Part shown: positions 32,916-43,568 of the stretch, piece after piece | Layout: every line of letters begins with the position of its first letter | Numbering within the stretch: position 1 is the stretch's first letter | NCBI GenBank assembly: GCA_031308135.1 | Contig: JAHLJT010000631.1 | Span: forward strand, 194,732,685 to 194,796,684 | Reading direction: 5' to 3' | From: Acheta domesticus | Taxonomy: Eukaryota > Arthropoda > Insecta > Orthoptera > Gryllidae | Length of the DNA: 64,000 bases | The notes under the pieces: generated by a model | The model's database searches: none | Seen by the model: only the letters and a program-made list of their open reading frames with translations | Told to the model about the DNA's origin: nothing | Translations under genes and position numbers: made by a program

Positions 32916-34158
32916 TTGAAACGAGTCGTAGATTGACTCACACAAGATTTATGATAAAAGAGGGGGACAGGAATTCTTATGTGGGAATGGGCTCCGGATC
33001 CAATCACGTGCGCACTGGAAACGTGTGGTTAACAAGAACTTTTTTATTAGAGAAACAATCATCATACAAAATTGGTTGCCTTTGGTGCTCACAGGAACAT
33101 TTACTCCGTTTCTTCCCCGTGCTAGATTACATCCCATTTACAATTTCCCTGTTGTCCTGGGGCATCACTACTTTATTCTGATTCCAACATTTGGGGGGGG
33201 CCTCAACTCGAGATCACTGTTAGTTACTGGCTAATTAATTCCCCTCCCAACATCCCGACCGCTTTTACTCACGACACTCCAGTCTGAATCACGTCGTTTC
33301 ATGCTCGCCCCTCCGCCGTCGGGCCGACGCCACGCGCCGCAGGAAGCCAGCGCGTGGAGGGGAGCCCCGCAGCGCCGTTCCTGCCACTTGTTCTATGCGT
33401 TGTCTTCTGACGTGTCTTGTCGCGCCACCTCGCCCTTCGGGTAATTCCGCTTCCTTCGGCTGCGCTCGGAAGGGCGGCCGACGTTTCGCCGCCGTCTGTC
33501 GCTTCTCACCCCACTCGTGGTCGCAGTGGCCTACTTCGAAACGTTACCAGAACGTTTCGACTGCATCGGTACGTTGTCCTCCCCAACTACTGTTTTCTCG
33601 TTCTCTTATATCACAGTTTCTAGCTTTTATTGTAATTGTCGTCGACTGCTCACCTTAATTGCACTTAATGATGTCGAATACTTGTATACCTTGTTCCATT
33701 CCTCTACACTGTTCTGCTCACTCCACGTGTTGACCATTCACCGCTGGTGATACTACGCCACTCTCTTGTGCCTGTTTTGTCTCGTCTCACTTCTCAACTA
33801 ACGTTTCCACTTTTATAACACACTTCTTTTCTCACAACGCCTTTCCAGATCTATTGCAGAACGCTCACTTTCATTGTTCTCTCCGGTAGATGTTTCGTAC
33901 TACCCCGCACGTCTGCACTCCATGAATCTCTCTCCGCCACTGTTCACTCTTCCTTCCGCACGTTACGCAAACGTCCGTCCTCTAACTCCGCCATTGCTCT
34001 ACTGCCGATCCCGTGCTCGTGATTCGTGGCCTCCGGTTCTTCGCGCTGAACCGGCTCTGGCCCCCGACTCCGCCGGCGTGCCGGCCTCTGCCGCGCAGTT
34101 CAAACGTACGATATGCGTCGGAACGCATTGTTATCGTATTGGTGATAACAATTCGTTT

Positions 34159-34161
<3 letters not shown>
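32916..34161 (+). mobile_element. non-autonomous element, 1.2 kb family, copy C
   Basis: This 1246 bp copy has the cleanest ends: TTGAAACGAGTCG on the left and AATTCGTTTCAA on the right. It aligns closely with copy A (5806-6991). Its hairpin pairs ATTGTTATC (34127-34135) with GATAACAAT (34144-34152). The open frames inside it are short and differ between copies, so the family looks non-coding. It is bordered by TATATACA on the left and (TA)n on the right. Confidence 0.8.

Positions 34162-34193
<32 letters not shown>
34162..34193. repeat. (TA)n microsatellite
   Basis: A TA tract separates element copies C and D. Confidence 0.9.
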
Positions 34194-34196
<3 letters not shown>

Positions 34197-35156
34197 AAAC
34201 GAATTATTATAATATTATTATTTTATAATATGTTTAGCAAAATGAAGCGGCGCCCGACCTTATTCAAATAGCGCGGCAGTTATGGCCGCTGCCGCTTGAC
34301 CCGTTCCGAACGGGTCAGGAGAGCGCGCCTGCGAGAGCGGGAGAGCGGGCAAGGAATAGTGAGAGAATAAGAAGGCAAGGAAGAGTAAGAGAACTCGGTA
34401 AGAGACGGACGGACACGTGGGCTGGAGTGATTTTGAATCGTAATCTAAGGACTGAGGAAACGTGTAGTACAATATTGGACAGTGGACACAGTAATAACAG
34501 TGTATAGATGACTACGATGAATATACGACAGCTAATCGGAGTTCGAATTATAGAGAATTGAGCAAATGCAAAGTATCAGGGGAAGCTAGTATCACCACGT
34601 GTCGGTACATGTGATTATAAAACGTTCGATGTGGACGGGAAACTGAGTGCTGATGAGCAGCGGATCCATCAACTAGGCAGAGTGAAAAGGATGGACAAAC
34701 TAAACATAAATAGTGCTTGGAAGAAAAGTGTTTTGGAGGGAGCATTGTACGAGGAGCGCGTGGGCCCCGAGTTACAAGCAACGTCGTCCGGTCATGGCTC
34801 CGGGTAACGGCACCGACCGAGGGCAGCCGAGCAATGCCGATCTGGAGGGGAGACTACACTTCGCCTGCCTCGTCTGGAAGCTAAGTGAATCGCCCAATAA
34901 ATGCCGGGTTTTCTTATTCCCTTGGTGTATGGTCTATGGTTTAAGAATAAAATGGAGGTACGGTTGTGATTTGTTAGCAGTTAATATTAGAAAAGTGGAG
35001 AAGTGTCACACCAAGTGTATGAATCGATGTAAAATAAAGTATTGTCCAGGTTCTTTATATTTAAATGTGTGTGTATTTCTGATGAATGTGTCAAAACCCA
35101 GAGCCCATTCGCGAACAACGATCACCTGTCCCACCCATAAAAATATTGTTGAAATG

Positions 35157-35160
<4 letters not shown>
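34194..35160 (-). mobile_element. related element, inverted divergent copy D
   Basis: The plus-strand left edge TTGAAACGAATT is the exact reverse complement of the right end of copies A-C, so this unit is inverted. Reading on the minus strand, GGGACAGG and GAATGGGCTC blocks occur near 35100-35140, where the family's left end would be. The interior is pyrimidine-rich but not clearly alignable. A hairpin at the expected place, TATTATAA (34205-34212) with TTATAATA (34223-34230), has a different sequence. D may be a sister family sharing ends. A 170-codon plus-strand frame (34713-35225) that runs into the TA tract is not supported as a gene. Confidence 0.55.

Positions 35161-35212
<52 letters not shown>
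35161..35212. repeat. (TA)n microsatellite
   Basis: An uninterrupted AT tract of about 52 bp borders element copy D. Confidence 0.95.
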
Positions 35213-35214
<2 letters not shown>

Positions 35215-37960
35215 TCAATTTTTAAGGTGCTAGGTAGTATTGAAACCAAACATTTTAATTAGCTAGAGTGGATCCCAGCAAACCAAGACGAAAGAGAACA
35301 TAAAATATCTCATTTTCTGCAGAAAAAATTGCAATTGTATAAATATGACTCTTTGTAAATCATAAATTTGAATGTGAAAATGGTTTTATAATGAATCATA
35401 AATTCGAATGTCTATGACCTAGACTCAAATTAATTTTATTCTGAAGATCAATCGTTGATATTAACCGGTAGTAAAAGTTCTCAAATATTTTCGTTTATGA
35501 TAGATTCAAGTCTGCAGACTTAAATTTTCTTCATGAAAACATTCGCAGATCACCTGAAATAATTAAATTTATTGCTAATTGTTGATTAATCTATTTGAGA
35601 AACTACATTTCTTCAACTTTATTCACAACCAGAGTGCTACTTTTACCAACTAACGTTTTTATTATTGCTAAAATAATAATATTAGATATAGCATTTTTTT
35701 AGACGAAGACATTGCATATATTTTCAAATGTCTGACACTGCTACCCACTCTTCCAATTTTAATGTGGATGCAACTGTAATTAATGATGATAAGTAAATAC
35801 CTTGGTTGCATTGTCTTCGTCATTCTTGTAAATAAGTTGTATTTACTCAAAAATATTCAAAGTATCATAACCTAATTGTCATTAAAAGATTTCTTTACGT
35901 TCCACACAAAACACTCATGATCTTCAATTGCTTTATTGTCTCGATATTCGAGATAATAGTGTTGTTAAGGCAATCGATTCCAATTTTGTACATCAAACCG
36001 TCCAATTTTCGTTAGTCTCTATGATTATCCCAACGCTTGTCATATTTATCTCACTTCTCTGTCATTCATTTTCCGTTAATCCAAGTACGTAATTGTTCGT
36101 AATAAGTCTTTATCCTAAAATCACAACACTATTATTAAAGGGAATATCATTTATCCAAACTGTTAACGTACATTCATTTGATAATGCAACTGCCAAGAGA
36201 ATTCTACGCTGATAACTCATCATCGCACAACGATTTGTACTCGTATTACACATCACAAAACGCTCGACGAAAAAGACAACGATTTGTAGTACAAACCATC
36301 TACCTGTTTACATATAATATAACTAATTAAGGGCAGAAAAACGATTTTCTACCATCCGATCTTACGAGCCTATGATGATATAAAATTAGCATTTTAAAAG
36401 AGGTTTTATCTTTTGAACTTGGATTCCGTGAACAGTAAAATTTGCTAAAACTATATAAATGTTTACGTAGAATGCAAAGTGTGTTTTTTTAAGTTTCTGG
36501 CCTACTACATTATTACGTAATTAAGAGAAAGTATTGTAATACTGCAACGGATATTCTCAATGTTTCAACATAAAAACTTGTATTGTGTGTTCCATCTAGC
36601 AAAAAAGGAAATAAATCTTGGTCATATATGTAGTAAATTACTTCCTCCAATGCGCTCTGTAGCCCCAATCCACGTATTGGGGCTTCTTTATACCGAGAAA
36701 TCGATGACGGCAAAACTTCTGCCTAACCGTGTGTAGTCAACTCTTTCACCTAAGCCGTTCACATGATTTGCTTGGAAATTTACGTTCTCCAATCGTCCTG
36801 ACCAAACTGGAGGTTCTGTGGATTTGAATCGGCTGTTTTAACTTTTGGAGGTACTTTAAATTAAACCTCAACTGTTTGAACAATTTTTTGAGGCGGTACT
36901 TTACATGAACTTTACTAGTTGTGTAATGATTTACACATGTTAATGAAATCGATTTCATTAACAAGTTGACTTGTCCTTACGTACAAACATTGGCCATGCT
37001 TCACAAATTAGATAATATTGACTAGAGATCCTAACACTCAGTGATTCAGTGTAGTTGATGGAGATTACCCACACAATTGATTTGTGATTGCCGAGGACTA
37101 CTTGTATGATCATGGTAAATCGTCATTCAAAGTTTGCCCTTTTCAGTGTATTCTGACTTCGGCACGAAACAGCTGTAAGTTTCTAGAGTAACTTAGAGAA
37201 ATGTTTCACATGAAGTATTCAATGGTTGGTAGCCACAGTTAAGAAGAATACTACCATTAGCAATTTGTGTAATACTGAAGGTCTATGATAAAACTGCTTT
37301 CCAAAATGCATCTCTCTCCATAATTAGCTGAACTCAACTCAATAATTCTCATACAGGGCTTGTCACGGAAAATTTCCCAATTTTTCTTCTTAACCAAACG
37401 TAATAATCGAATTTTTAAGGTAATTGCTTTCGTAATTGCTTCGAAATGCGTCGTCACGCTTATAAAGGCAACAAATAGAGTTGAGTTTCCAAAAATCTAT
37501 TCAATGATCAGAGGTCTCGTGATTCTTTATTCTGTCCAATGATATTGGAGGCATCATTATCTAATTTCACGTTATCATCGAGAATTGAACCGGAAAGTTG
37601 AATTATTTCCATTTTCAAACTGGACACTTTGAAAACTTCATTGTATGATTGCTTTTTTAAATTAAATTTTAGAATCATAGGCAGTCATTTTTTCTAAATA
37701 TCATGTATATAAATTTATGTAATATTGCATAACTACTTTTTATTAATATTTCTTACTTTCAACGTTTTTTATCATCATGATTTGTAATAGTGCAATTGTC
37801 AAGTGAAACCTTTAAATCTCGAGAAAGGTTTATTTATTATAAACTCATGATAAATATTCATGAAATTAATGATACACGGCTAAAATGTTAAATATTAAAG
37901 TATATATTTATCTCGTCATAACGATTTCCCTTCTCATTAACTTAAAAGCTAAACGATATC
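35213..37960. other. AT-rich stretch without a recognised gene
   Basis: No coding sequence, structured repeat or regulatory motif is supported here. Confidence 0.5.
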
Positions 37961-37979
37961 AATTTCCCCTCGGAAGTTC

Positions 37980-38530
37980 AACCCGAACGAGACGCACACG
38001 TGGCTTTCAGGAACCGATAACCCGTTCCAAGGACATTCACAGGACCCGGATTGGCGGAAGTGAACCGTGGCCAGGACAGAACCGCCACGGCGCGGCGCCG
38101 CTTCGAACCGGTCGGACACATCCTGGGGAGCGGCGGCGTCGGGGGCTGCGTCGGGGGTGGCGGCGGGGGCGGACGCACAGCGGCGGACGCAGTGTTCATT
38201 ACCCTCTATAGATGGCGCTTTAATATATCGAGGGAGCGCCTGCTTTCACAGCGCTACGGACAACTTCATGTTAATGAGAGAAGCGAGCAGAGGAGCCTCC
38301 CTGCCTGCCCCCTCTCTGCTCCCCCCTCTCGCTACTGTCGTGTCCCGCCTCCGCCTCCGCCCCGCCCCCTCCCGTCACACTCTGCAGCGATACTCCTCTC
38401 TGTCAGGCCGGGCTCCTCGTGCCGCCGCCGCTCCAGCGCTGGTCTTGCCAGGTCGAAACTCCTCCGGCGGCTGCGAAACGCTGGGACTTCGCAGCCCTGG
38501 CGCGACGCAACTTTGCGATTTTCTTGCTTA
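37980..38530. promoter_or_regulatory. CpG-rich island
   Basis: This is a CpG- and GC-rich island with a G-run segment at about 38130-38175 and C-rich sequence at 38300-38420. Two overlapping plus-strand frames of 161 and 176 codons exist, but both are Arg/Pro/Gly-rich and arise from composition. It could be a promoter with a first exon; no start or donor stands out. Confidence 0.3.
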
Positions 38531-38539
38531 TTATGAAGT

Positions 38540-41120
38540 GATCAACAAAGGCACTGTTCATGAACTGAGACTAAATGAGGGGAAGTATCTGGAGTAAAAG
38601 AATTAGTTTAGTTCCAAACTATGAAGTCACTGATGTACGTGCGAGAGTCTTTTTACGTTTATTGATCTGACTGATAAAAATAAATTTATACATTTCAATT
38701 TTACTCTACAATGATGATCATGTTTTTTATTTGCACGTTATGATAAGTCATCAATACGAATTAATTTCTTTCATGAATGTCAATGATTTGGAACCATTGT
38801 AGTAGAATTACAAAACACTAGAAGGATAAACCATTCACATTTAAATCATAAATTTTTCATCTTTTTCTTCATCTTATTCTTCTCATTATTATTATTGTTA
38901 TTATTATTATTATTATTATTGTTAACAATTATTAATCTACCTGTGAACAAATTATTTCATTAATTTCAATATCTGTGAATTGAAGTTGAATGCCCAATTC
39001 CATGTGAATGATTTCATTATTTTTTCACATTTTCACAATTCATTTTTCATTAGTTTTTCACATTTTCAAATTTTCATATCACTGTTTGTTAAAGGGAAAA
39101 TGAACTAAATTCAGTAGAAGAGGATAATCAGTCTGTAATGTTACATCATATTGAAGAATGATTAAATGAGTGCATGAAGATTGTAAGTTATTCGTATTGT
39201 TGAAAGTGACTCATTGAATGGTTTTATATCCCAAACGAGTCAGGTCTATAGATAATATTTAAAAGTTGGTGGAAATATCCATTGATAAATAATTTCATGT
39301 TTTGTTTTCTACATTTAAAGAAATATTTTTATGACTTGCACATATGATTCCTTTGAAAACCTTTTTTTGATCGATTAATCTAGCAAATCGTAATTAAAGA
39401 TATAATGACAACGTTGACTTTTCGAACATGTCTTATGTTCACCGTACAAGCTCCCTTTTCAAGATATGCCGATCGTCGTCAATGCATACCGAAGCAAATT
39501 CTACTCGGCGTATCATTCTCCAATTGCCGATATTCGATGCAGCTTTACCTTTTCGCAGGTATGCGCAGCTGATAAAATGGGCGGACGGAAATGAAGCCGT
39601 GCCGTGGGCGTGCGATGAGGATAATCGCGGAGCATCGAGGCCTCCGTCCACAGAGGTCCTCATTAAGTGAGTGGTGATGGCCAGATTTAGCGTTGGTTTA
39701 GTCGATACAGTCGTTTGCTCCGTGGAATGATGCGGTCGGATGAACGGGACTCGACATGATTTCCGTGGCAGAGAGTGGATATCTGCACAGTTTTAAATTC
39801 GTAGATGGGAAATCTGTTGGAAGTTTGTGGTACAAACGATCAGTTTTTAATCCCTCCATGAGCCACGTTCTCACATGTATCGCTATAAAATTGTCATGGA
39901 AATATTTCCAACGTTTGTGAACGATGTTTTGATTTATGATTTTGGATTCAACTGTTTTCATTTGAATGTTGATTGTGGGTTTGTTGTAGTGAATGAGATT
40001 AATTATAGTTGAACCAATCAACGCAATCTAAAGTAAAATCTTAATCATTTTGAAACATTTTTAATATCGTTAAATTAAACGATAACATTTTAATGAGAAG
40101 TTTTGCCTCGGACTAAATATGGAATATACGTAGAAGACATCTTGAAATTAATTTAGTCCGTTTAACAATAGATCTCTCAATGTCTGAATTATTTTTTAAT
40201 AATACGTGACTTGTGAAACAAAGCAAAACTTTTATCGTAAAATATCGATTCTAATGTTAAATGTGTGTACTGTTTTGAGTTCATTGGACACTGAATCGTC
40301 GTGAAACGACATTGGCAGAATTAGATCTTTAAAAAGTATATTCTCATTGCGTTATTCTGAGTCACGGAGTAGAGTCCTTACTTTAATAACACTTTTAATC
40401 TTTAAGTTCTTAACAAATCTCTATTGCCATAGTTCGACAGTGGCATTACGGAAAACCACTGTCGCTCATCATTACCGTCAATATCGAATTCTTCAGCAGC
40501 ACCAGATAAAAGTCAATGTGATGTTGTCTTAATACACTTCATCAATTCCTTCTCTGTCTCTGAATCAGGGGCCATCATGACCTTCAGTCTTTAACTTTAT
40601 TCTAGTTTCCCTTGGAATCTTCAGTTAATCATTTGTTCTGACTTTCACCAACTTTTCACGTCAACAATAGCCCGTGTTCTCACTTTATTCTCTTTGTTTA
40701 CCTCTATTTCACTTACACCTTCCTTGCACATAAACATCGACATTGCAACCAAACGGGCACTTCAAGAATACTGTAACTGCACATGTACACCAGTAGTAAT
40801 TGCACTAGATACATTCATATTAATTGCACTAGATACAGTAATTGCACAGTTACACTAATTGCTCATCTGCTTTACTTTATTTTCACTTGCATATTTGTCA
40901 CCAAGGCGACTCGTATGATTATAAATTAAGTAATGGGGTAGTTGCTCCATTTCCAAGCTCCCGTATCTAATCTCGGTGACGCACAAAACGAGATATTTTC
41001 ATCAATTTTTTTGCATTATTTGACAATTATTTCACTTCTAGTCATTCGCACTTTCAGTGCCATAATTCTATCAACAGAATCAAAACAAACAGACAAAATC
41101 ACAGAAGAAATGGAATATCC
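38540..41120. other. AT-rich stretch with an (ATT)n tract
   Basis: An (ATT)n microsatellite lies at about 38884-38921. A short direct repeat TAATTGCACTAGATACA occurs twice near 40796-40840. No gene is supported. Confidence 0.5.
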
Positions 41121-41129
41121 GTTCACGAA

Positions 41130-41480
41130 TGGAGCTCGCCGTCGCGTCGCCACGTGCGGCGATGTTGCCGCCGCAGCATTTCCCCGCGCCACTTGTGCCA
41201 TGGCCGATCGCAAGTCATCGCCCCTCTTCCACTGTCACACTCGCCGGCTCTCCGCGCCTCCGGCTCCAGCACACGCAGCGGCGTTGGAAAATCATTGTGC
41301 CGGCGCCCCGCCCCGCCCCGCGCACTCTTCCACTGCGGACCGGCGCTTTTCGTAAGTTACCGCAGGCGCCGCCCCGCCCTCGCAACGCCCAAGCGCCGCC
41401 TCTGCCCTCGACATTCGCCGCCAGATCTCCCCGCGACCTCTCTACCGCCTCAGCCCTCCAAGTCTCCAGGACTCTTATCT
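41130..41480. promoter_or_regulatory. CpG-rich island
   Basis: This CpG-dense sequence precedes the ten-base array. A 310-codon plus-strand frame (41129-42061) crosses both but changes character with the repeat and has no domain, so it is not called as a gene. Confidence 0.3.
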
Positions 41481-41630
41481 CTTTGCAATACCCGCCGATA
41501 CCCACCAATGCCCACCTTAAGGAGTACTGTTTATTGCTATTCAAAACTCGCCAACACTCAAGAACCGTTACGAAACCTCACCAACGCTCAATAATTCGCA
41601 ACCACCCTTACCAACTTTCCCCAAAATTTA

Positions 41631-41890
41631 TGAAGTTCACCAAACTTCACCAATATTCGCCAAGCTTCACCAATATTCGCCAAGCTTCACCAATATTCGC
41701 AAAGCTTCACCAATATTCGCAAAGCTTCACCAATATTTGCCAAGCTTCACCAATATTCGCCAAGCTTCACCATGCTTTACCATGCTTCACCATGCTTCAC
41801 CAAGCTCCACCGACCTTCACCAAGCTTCGCCAAGCTTTACGGAACTTAAGCATGCTTCTCCAAGCTTCATCAACTATCTGCAAGCTTCAT
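41631..41890 (+). repeat. minisatellite with 20-bp unit and 10-bp sub-period
   Basis: From 41641 to 41760 the sequence is six nearly exact copies of CAAGCTTCACCAATATTCGC. On both sides, up to about 41890, it continues in strict ten-base phase as variants of CAAGCTTCAC (CATGCTTCAC, CAAGCTCCAC, CAAGCTTCGC). About 26 decamers keep phase with no indel until about 41890. Confidence 0.95.
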
Positions 41891-42089
41891 CGCCAAGCTT
41901 CCGCAAGCTACCCCTCCCGAAGCTTCACTAGTTTATTCCTTGTCCTTCCTCGTCAACTCTACTCAACCCCCCGAACAGCCCGCAACATTTCTTCGCATTT
42001 CCGATCAACCCTCACCATGCCCATGCCTCTAAACTCCCACCCACCTAACGGAATTCTTTAACTCCCTCCTCTCCCTCGATCCCTCGATG

Positions 42090-42350
42090 AACGCTCACAA
42101 ACCACGCCAGCCCTCTCTAACTTCCTGCCTCCCTCGCCACGCCTCCGTGCCCTCCACAGCCGCGCCTGCCCCCTCTGGCGCCGCCGGATGAAGTTTGTTT
42201 TTAATTTATCACTTGTTGTGGCTGCCCTTGCGTAGCGCGCCGCCGCGCCTCCCCACCCCCTCCCGCCACGAGCTCCACTCGCATTCCACTGTTCTCTCCG
42301 CGCCGTACTGCGCCCTAGAGCGTGCCGAGTAACCTTTGGTGTGCGCGCGA
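42090..42350. other. GC-rich tail after the decamer array
   Basis: C-rich and CpG-containing sequence with no recognised coding content follows the array and then returns to AT-rich DNA. Confidence 0.35.
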
Positions 42351-43190
42351 TTTTTTTTATTTATCTCATATTGTGGATGGATTTACGAAGTTCAATTAAA
42401 TCTTTGCGTTTGTAATCGTAGGCTGAGAATCTAACTGAATCTAACTTACAATTAACACTAAACTATATTTTAAGAGGGGATTCACAGAGCACCAAAACGT
42501 TTTTTTGAGGTTGATGAAAATATTTAATGTTTGTACAGGATTAATGTTTTATTCGAGTTTAGTGTTCTGTATATTTTCTCAGTTTGAGATTTCTAGTTGT
42601 ATTGATTTTGTAGAGTTTTGGATTAAAGTAATTGGATAGCTTGTTATGTTGGATGATAAAAAATCGGTTTGATGTTTAATTCGATGTGTAGTTGCTACTT
42701 GGAGAAGAACCAGGTGTAGTAAATCTTAGAGATTTGTTTTGGATGATTTGCATTTTGTGAAGTTTATAATTGTCAGAATATGTTCATATTGGGAACTCAT
42801 AGACTCTTCTGATGATTAATTTATGTATGATGATGTCATTGTTTCGTTAGAGTTTAGTAGTTTTATTTATGATCGGATTCAGTTGTAGGATTCGTAACCG
42901 TGGTGGTCCAAATAATTATTAAAAGTTATAACGAAGATGTACAATTTCTTTAAACATCGTTTATACATTTCAATGAATAAAAATTATTTATTTGACAATA
43001 TGTATATTTTTCCTAGGTGTCCTTATTCTTTTGTTTGGCACCTGAATTTGTCTTACAGAGCCCGTTCTCTATATGTAATTGAAGAGCTCTGATATATCAT
43101 TAAAGCAATACATTTAAATCTATAAAATTCAAATATCTATACAATACAAATAAATCTGTCAGATATCTACACAATAAGACCTTTTTATTT
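42351..43190. other. AT-rich stretch without a recognised gene
   Basis: No supported feature lies between the GC-rich tail and the palindromic element. Confidence 0.5.
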
Positions 43191-43202
43191 AATACAGTTA
43201 TT

Positions 43203-43556
43203 CTGCTGTATTTCATGACCATTTTCTGTAGACAATTCCATTGCGGGTTCACGGGTGTTGGTCCAAAAAATAACGTATATTAGTTTGCCGACGTTTCGGA
43301 GTTTATTATAGCTCCATCTTCAGGGCTGGACAAGTTTTCACAACACGGTTTAGTAAAATATTTACATAGTGATAATTACAAAAAAAATTATATAAACATT
43401 GAACATTGAATATATAATTACAAACACGCAAAAGGCTGAACCGTGTTGTGAAAACTTGTCCAGCCCTAAAGATGGAGCTATAATAAACTCCGAAACGTCG
43501 GCAAACTAATATACGTTATTTTTTGGACCAACACCCGTGAACCCGCAATGGAATTG
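43203..43556. mobile_element. near-perfect palindromic element, possibly Penelope-derived
   Basis: Two 118 bp arms (43233-43350 and 43439-43556) are reverse complements with one mismatch seen; the loop is 88 bp. A 12 bp direct repeat AATACAGTTATT flanks the unit (43191-43202 and 43557-43568), leaving 30 extra bases on the left only. Each arm, read outward, contains a CCTGAAGATGGAGC (right arm: CCTAAAGATGGAGC) block and a CTCCGAAACGTCGG block. These are laid out like a hammerhead ribozyme core (CUGANGA ... GAAAC...GUC), which Penelope-like retroelements are known to carry. Family assignment is inference. Confidence 0.6.
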
Positions 43557-43568
43557 AATACAGTTATT

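Noticed and set aside
34713..35225. 170-codon plus-strand frame ending in an Ile-Tyr run
   Set aside because: It lies inside the inverted transposable element D and its end is translated (TA)n microsatellite.
38051..38597. 161- and 176-codon plus-strand frames
   Set aside because: Overlapping Arg/Pro/Gly-rich frames in a CpG island; neither has a recognisable domain.
41129..42061. 310-codon plus-strand open frame
   Set aside because: It crosses a CpG island and a ten-base-periodic minisatellite whose unit is not a multiple of three. The peptide has no domain.
43233..43556. simple assembly artefact (inverted duplicate) explanation for the palindrome
   Set aside because: It cannot be fully excluded, but the 12-bp flanking direct repeat and asymmetric extra 30 bp argue for a real insertion.
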